Assembly (NCBI GenBank): GCA_027621175.1
Contig: JAQCCM010000008.1
Location: 1-57,167, forward strand
Origin: Bacteroidota bacterium
GTDB taxonomy: Bacteria > Bacteroidota > Bacteroidia > Flavobacteriales > Flavobacteriaceae
Direction of reading: 5' to 3'
DNA length: 57,167 nucleotides
Shown here piece by piece: positions 52,745-57,167 of this stretch. The position numbers were made by a program, and so were the translations under genes. Position 1 is the first letter of the stretch, and every line of letters starts with the position of its first letter. Under the pieces are notes generated by a model, which did not search any database, was not told where the DNA came from, and saw nothing but the letters and a program-made list of their open reading frames with translations.

Positions 52745-52752
52745 TATCTTTG
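52745..52752 (+). promoter_or_regulatory. -7 element TATCTTTG for the M23-GH3 unit
   Basis: TATCTTTG ends 6 bases before the M23 peptidase ATG at 52759. Confidence 0.5.
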
Positions 52753-52758
52753 TAGTCA

Positions 52759-53631
52759 ATGGATAACAAGAAGAAAAAAAAGTCAGCTTTTTGGAGACGG
52801 TGGCGCGCTACCTATCGCTTTGTTATTTTTCACGATGAAACTTTCGAGGAGCGTTTTTCCTATAAACTTAACAGGCTTAATGTTTTTCTTGTGATTAGCG
52901 TCTCTGTGGTATTGCTAATAGCCGCCACATTTTTGGTTATTTCGCAAACGCAACTCAAAGAGTATATCCCTGGATATGATTCTTCCGAACTACGCCGTCA
53001 AGCAATTCGAAACAACGACAGGCTTGATTCTTTACAGCTAACACTTCAACGAAACCAACGTTATATAGCTTCCGTAAATAAGGTATTAAGAGGAGATTTG
53101 GACTTACAAGAGCTGGAGACTCAACGCCAATTAGACTCCGTGCAAATGGATACAATTTATGTTGATTTTCCCACATCCAAAGCAGATTCATTACTCCGTG
53201 CAGATGTGTCTCAAGATGACAAATACAACGTTTTGGATTCTGCCAACCAGACCATTCCATTTGTGTTATTTCCCCCTATAACAGGAACCATCAGCCAAGG
53301 ATATGACGCAAGTGTGGAGCACTATGCAGTTGATATTGTTGTGCCTAGAAACACGCCTGTTAAGGCCGCTGCTCAGGGGAATGTGATCTTTGCAGGCTGG
53401 ACAACAGAAACAGGCCATGTCGTGATTTTATCCCACCCGTATAATATCATTTCGGTCTATAAGCACAACGCATCGTTAAATGTACGCCAAGGCGACTCCG
53501 TTGACCCAGGACAAGTCATCGCTATAGCAGGAAATTCAGGCACCATGACTACTGGGCCACACCTTCACTTTGAGCTTTGGAGCGATGGCTATGCCTTAAA
53601 CCCAGAGGAATTTATTGAATTTGAACAATGA
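52759..53631 (+). CDS. Membrane-anchored M23 peptidase (murein hydrolase type)
   Basis: 290 residues. Basic lead (MDNKKKKKSAFWRRWR), one transmembrane helix near 44-66, a coiled-coil stem (~80-130), and an M23/LytM domain from ~175 with EHYAVDIVVPRNTPV (H-x3-D zinc motif) and GPHLHFELW (HxH). All zinc ligands are present, so it is probably an active D,D-endopeptidase or cell-wall remodeler in the periplasm. It overlaps the GH3 gene by 4 bases. Confidence 0.93.
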   Translation: MDNKKKKKSAFWRRWRATYRFVIFHDETFEERFSYKLNRLNVFLVISVSVVLLIAATFLVISQTQLKEYIPGYDSSELRRQAIRNNDRLDSLQLTLQRNQRYIASVNKVLRGDLDLQELETQRQLDSVQMDTIYVDFPTSKADSLLRADVSQDDKYNVLDSANQTIPFVLFPPITGTISQGYDASVEHYAVDIVVPRNTPVKAAAQGNVIFAGWTTETGHVVILSHPYNIISVYKHNASLNVRQGDSVDPGQVIAIAGNSGTMTTGPHLHFELWSDGYALNPEEFIEFEQ

Positions 53632-55127
53632 GCATAAAGCAACGCATTGCAAAACAGTGGGCAAAACGCATCGTAAAGACCACAAAGAAATGGGCAGATA
53701 ATCCTATTAAAACCCAACAAAAGGTTTTAATGGATTTGATAAAAACAGCAAAGAACACTGCTTTTGGACGGGATCATGATTTTGAAAGTATTAATAATTA
53801 TGATGCCTTTCAGTCTCGAGTTCCCATCAATGATTACGAGGGGTTGCGCCCCTATGTAGATCGTATGGTAGCAGGAGAAGCAGACGTGCTTTGGCAAGGA
53901 AAACCGTTGTACTTTTCTAAGACTTCAGGAACCACTTCAGGTGTAAAGTACATCCCCATCACCAAAGAGTCGATGCCTACGCATATTAAAACCGCACAAA
54001 ACGCCTTATTTCATTACATTCATAATTCTGGAGATGCCTCTTTTGTAGATGGTAAATTAATCTTCTTGCAAGGCAGCCCCATATTATCAAAAACAAACGG
54101 TATTGCCACAGGAAGACTGTCAGGTATTGTGGCGCACTATGTACCTTCTTATTTACAACGCAGCAGAATGCCGTCATGGCAAACCAATTGCATTGAAGAT
54201 TGGGAGCAAAAAGTAGGTGCTATTGTAGATGAGACAGTACACGAAGACATGCGCTTAATAAGCGGGATTCCGCCTTGGGTAAAAATGTATTTTGAGCGGT
54301 TAAAAGAAAAGTCTGGTAAATCTATTTCAGAACTTTTCCCAAACTTTTCTTTGTTTGTATATGGAGGGGTAAACTATGAACCTTACCGGAATGCCCTCGA
54401 GGAATTGATTGGCAAAAAAGTGGATAGCGTTGAGCTTTATCCGGCTTCTGAAGGTTTTATTGCTTTTCAAGATCAATTGGATGAAAAGGGAATGTTACTA
54501 CAATTAAACACAGGAATTTTTTATGAGTTTATAGAGGCAGACAAGATACATGAAGAAAACCCACCTCGAATTTCATTGGCAGACGTTAAAATAGGCGTCA
54601 ATTACGCCATCATTTTAAACACATCCGCAGGCTTGTGGGGGTATAACATTGGCGATACGGTTGAGTTTGTGAGTTTAGACCCCTATCGCATCATTGTTTC
54701 GGGTAGAATCAAACATTTTATTTCGGCTTTTGGAGAACATGTTATTGGTAAAGAGGTAGAGCAGGCGATGAAAAACACAGTTAAAAAGCATCAGGCACAT
54801 GTGTCGGAATTTACAGTGGCACCACAGGTCACTCCAGATGAAGGGCTACCACATCATGAATGGTGGGTTGCTTTTGACAAACCACCCATAGATTTAGCTA
54901 CCTTTGCCACAACATTAGACACGGAGATGCGCACTCAAAACACCTATTATGACGATCTAATTTCGGGAGGAGTATTGCGCCCCTTAGTACTTAGAGTACT
55001 TCCTGCGGACGCATTCGAGCAGTACATGAAAAGCATTGGAAAACTGGGCGGTCAAAACAAAACCCCTAGATTAACCAATGATAGAAAAATTGCGGACTCG
55101 CTCAGTAAATTATTTCAAATAAAATAA
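53628..55127 (+). CDS. GH3 family acyl-adenylate/amido synthetase-like protein
   Basis: 499 residues. The fold follows plant GH3/JAR1 proteins: FSKTSGTTSGVKYIPITKES is the ATP/P-loop-like motif, YPASEGFIAFQDQ the second nucleotide motif, LWGYNIGDTVEFVS and GRIKHFISAFGEHVIGKEVEQAM the C-terminal motifs. Plant members join amino acids to acyl acids such as jasmonate; the bacterial substrate is unknown. Its coupling to a murein peptidase is the only context clue. Confidence 0.9.
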   Translation: MSIKQRIAKQWAKRIVKTTKKWADNPIKTQQKVLMDLIKTAKNTAFGRDHDFESINNYDAFQSRVPINDYEGLRPYVDRMVAGEADVLWQGKPLYFSKTSGTTSGVKYIPITKESMPTHIKTAQNALFHYIHNSGDASFVDGKLIFLQGSPILSKTNGIATGRLSGIVAHYVPSYLQRSRMPSWQTNCIEDWEQKVGAIVDETVHEDMRLISGIPPWVKMYFERLKEKSGKSISELFPNFSLFVYGGVNYEPYRNALEELIGKKVDSVELYPASEGFIAFQDQLDEKGMLLQLNTGIFYEFIEADKIHEENPPRISLADVKIGVNYAIILNTSAGLWGYNIGDTVEFVSLDPYRIIVSGRIKHFISAFGEHVIGKEVEQAMKNTVKKHQAHVSEFTVAPQVTPDEGLPHHEWWVAFDKPPIDLATFATTLDTEMRTQNTYYDDLISGGVLRPLVLRVLPADAFEQYMKSIGKLGGQNKTPRLTNDRKIADSLSKLFQIK

Positions 55128-55182
55128 AACCCAAAAACCTTCGTTCTGCTTGTACGCAAGCAATGACACAAAAAACCACCGT

Positions 55183-56232
55183 ATGAGTACATCAACACCA
55201 AAAAACCCAGAAAACGAGGAAATAGACTTAGGTGTTCTATTTAATTCGATTGGAAAAGGAATAACGAAGTTTTTTAACGCCATAGGTAGTGTTATTACTT
55301 TCTTGTTCAACACATTGTTAGTATTCGCAATTTTTGTGCGTAAACGCATTGTGTTTTTTGCTCTTGCGATAGGCGCAGGCTTTATAGCAGGGGTTGTTAT
55401 TGAAATGGTTTCCCCTCCTACATTTGTCGCAAAAGCAACGCTTGAACCGCACTTTGACAGTGCAAGACAATTATATAGCAATGTAGCGTACCTAAACGAC
55501 CTTGCCTATCAAAAAGATTCTGTTCAATTGGGGGCATTTTTTGACATTCCCGCAACCGATGCCGCAACAATATCTACCATAGAAATAGAGCCTTTTTTAA
55601 CGGAAACGCGCTTGTTGCAAGAATATAACACTTATGTGACAGGACTAGACTCATTAGTAGCTACTGAAATAACCTATGCCGATTATGTAAAGCAAATAGA
55701 TGACTTTGAAATAGAGATACACATTCTAACAGTCAAGTCCACCAAACAAGATATTTTTGGCTCGCTACTAAACCCCTTGACCGCCTCAGTCTCTGACGTC
55801 ACTTATTTTAAAGACCAACAAGTCACACAATTAGAAAACCTGGAACTTAGTGACTCGATTACCCAGGTGTCTATCACACAAACAGACTCGTTGTTGTCTT
55901 TGTTTGAGGAGGTACGAATTGTTGAAGCAAATAAGCAGTTTTCAAATGGTACAAACTTGTATATGTCTGATAAGGCAGAAAACAATACAGAAATATCATT
56001 ATTGAATAGAAAAATGACGCTCACGGAAGAATTAAAGTTGATTCGCACAGCAAAATTGAAAGCGGTAAATGTTGTAGATGTTATATCACCATTTCCCGAA
56101 GTTGGCTATTTAGATGTTTCCTTTTGGAAAAATAGAAAGATTCAAGGTATTCTTGCAGGGTTTATTTTTCTTTCTATGTTTTATGTAGTTATGTCTTTTG
56201 ATGCAATTATTACTTCAAAGGTCAACGAATAA
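55183..56232 (+). CDS. Wzz-type chain-length determinant-like protein
   Basis: 349 residues from ATG 55183. Two transmembrane helices, near residues 50-72 (RKRIVFFALAIGAGFIAGVV) and 323-343 (GILAGFIFLSMFYVVMSFD), enclose a ~250-residue periplasmic part with long helices, the topology of polysaccharide co-polymerases. It differs from typical Wzz in having a ~45-residue N-terminal lead with an amphipathic helix (LFNSIGKGITKFFNAIGSVI). It is coupled by a one-base overlap to rfbB, so it starts a polysaccharide locus. Confidence 0.82.
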   Translation: MSTSTPKNPENEEIDLGVLFNSIGKGITKFFNAIGSVITFLFNTLLVFAIFVRKRIVFFALAIGAGFIAGVVIEMVSPPTFVAKATLEPHFDSARQLYSNVAYLNDLAYQKDSVQLGAFFDIPATDAATISTIEIEPFLTETRLLQEYNTYVTGLDSLVATEITYADYVKQIDDFEIEIHILTVKSTKQDIFGSLLNPLTASVSDVTYFKDQQVTQLENLELSDSITQVSITQTDSLLSLFEEVRIVEANKQFSNGTNLYMSDKAENNTEISLLNRKMTLTEELKLIRTAKLKAVNVVDVISPFPEVGYLDVSFWKNRKIQGILAGFIFLSMFYVVMSFDAIITSKVNE

Positions 56233-57167
56233 TGAACGTTCTCGTTACAGGTGGCGCCGGTTTTATAGGCTCGCATGTTGTCAAGCATTTTGTAAAAGAC
56301 AAAGCCTACAGTGTCTTTAATTTAGATAAGCTTACCTATGCGGGTAACCACAACAACCTATCAGGTATTGAAGAAAACGATAACTACACCTTTATTCATG
56401 GTGATATTACAGATGCGAATTTTATCCAAAAGCTTTTCGAAGCACATGAGTTTACACACGTTATTCACTTGGCAGCAGAATCGCATGTAGACCGTTCTAT
56501 TACAGACCCATTTGTATTTGCCAAAACGAATATTTTAGGGACATTAAACCTACTGCATAGCTTTAAAGCTACGCATCAATCAGGCGGGTTGTTTTATCAC
56601 ATTAGTACAGATGAAGTGTATGGAACACTTGGCGAAACAGGGCTTTTTACAGAAATGTCTCCCTATCAACCGAACTCTCCTTATGCCGCATCAAAAGCAA
56701 GTTCCGATCATTTTGTTCGCGCCTATGCAGAAACCTATAGCTTACCTGTACTTATATCGAACTGCTCCAACAATTATGGTCCAAACCAGTTTCCAGAAAA
56801 GTTTATCCCGGTTTGCATTCAAGCGATTGTAAACAATAAAAATATCCCCATTTATGGTGACGGAAACTATACCCGCGATTGGCTGTATGTAGCAGACCAT
56901 GCGGCAGCCATAAAAACCATTTTGGAAGAAGGCAAGCCCGGAGAAACCTATAATATTGGCGGACTTAACGAATGGAAAAATATTGATTTGGTAAAAGTTT
57001 TGATTCGGGAAACGGACAAAGCACTCGGGAGACCTGAGGGCGCTTCGTTAGCTCTAATCAAGTTTGTCAAAGACCGCCCTGGTCACGATAAGCGTTACGC
57101 CATTGACAATGCAAAAATAATGCGGGAACTACACTGGAAGCCCGAACATACGTTTGAAGAAGGCATT
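56232..57167 (+). CDS. rfbB: dTDP-glucose 4,6-dehydratase, N-terminal part (runs off the window)
   Basis: The frame is open from ATG 56232 to the window end, 312 codons of an expected ~345. MNVLVTGGAGFIGSHVVKHF is the NAD-binding GxxGxxG, HLAAESHVDRSI and HISTDEVYGTLGE carry the catalytic Thr-Asp-Glu, and YAASKASSDHFVRAY the YxxxK pair. NNYGPNQFPEKFIP and GNYTRDWLYVADHA are specific to RfbB/RmlB. It makes dTDP-4-keto-6-deoxyglucose, precursor of rhamnose and other deoxysugars. Confidence 0.96.
   Translation, partial: MNVLVTGGAGFIGSHVVKHFVKDKAYSVFNLDKLTYAGNHNNLSGIEENDNYTFIHGDITDANFIQKLFEAHEFTHVIHLAAESHVDRSITDPFVFAKTNILGTLNLLHSFKATHQSGGLFYHISTDEVYGTLGETGLFTEMSPYQPNSPYAASKASSDHFVRAYAETYSLPVLISNCSNNYGPNQFPEKFIPVCIQAIVNNKNIPIYGDGNYTRDWLYVADHAAAIKTILEEGKPGETYNIGGLNEWKNIDLVKVLIRETDKALGRPEGASLALIKFVKDRPGHDKRYAIDNAKIMRELHWKPEHTFEEGI

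Overview
The window is a piece of a Bacteroidota chromosome, very probably from the family Flavobacteriaceae. The reasons are a type IX secretion (Por) sorting domain, an IPExxxVDY-family gene between rnc and pyk, AddAB-type recombination genes, a long PurF paralogue, a GIN-domain lipoprotein-like gene, a MauE/DoxX-thioredoxin fusion, and many promoters with the Bacteroidota -7 element TAnnTTTG in place of a Pribnow box. Almost all genes are intact and densely packed, with 1-4 base stop/start overlaps. Two genes run off the window: the adhesin-like gene at the left edge and rfbB at the right edge.

Left end (1-2620): an accessory segment. A three-gene minus-strand cluster (T9SS-sorted small protein, outer-membrane barrel, start of a long coiled-coil adhesin-like protein) abuts the last ~39 codons of a tyrosine recombinase. 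After an AT-rich stretch holding a long inverted repeat come two small accessory ORFs and two GTTGCCAA repeats, ending at the 3' end of a tRNA with CAU anticodon. This looks like the eroded end of an element integrated at that tRNA.

2700-35030: core genome. The minus-strand run addA - ompA - ompA - addB puts two duplicated OmpA/TSP3 porin-like genes between the two subunits of the double-strand-break repair nuclease. Then come sodA, purF-like, the purN-rnhA-pfkB operon, the lipid/RNA operon acpP-fabF-rnc, IPExxxVDY, pyk, dinB, rbfA-lolE, dusB with a redox membrane protein, lepA, a carbohydrate esterase, a Usp-SulP pair, an MBL hydrolase, an M1 peptidase, rnpA, a GNAT enzyme and rpiB.

35030-35441: a very AT-rich divergent gap between rpiB and rnr with a cluster of DnaA-box-like sequences. 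I propose it as a candidate replication origin. About 11-13 kb away, two parS-like ParB sites bracket mnmG exactly (46237-46252 and 48140-48155), which independently suggests an origin-proximal region.

35442-57167: rnr, a GIN-domain protein, a LysE-type exporter, tRNA-Cys, an uncharacterised membrane protein, folB, glnS with a C-terminal extension, DUF2490, an SPFH protein, gltX, ybeY-mnmG-methyltransferase, holB, pgk, a DUF4837 lipoprotein, tatA, an M23 peptidase, a GH3 family protein, a Wzz-like protein and the start of rfbB. The last two mark the beginning of a surface-polysaccharide locus.

The most notable signals are the parS pair around mnmG, the DnaA-box cluster, the promoter elements only 4-7 bases from start codons (suggesting leaderless mRNAs), the extra C-terminal domain on the SulP transporter, and the recombinase remnant at the tRNA. 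No CRISPR array, intact transposon or restriction system is visible.
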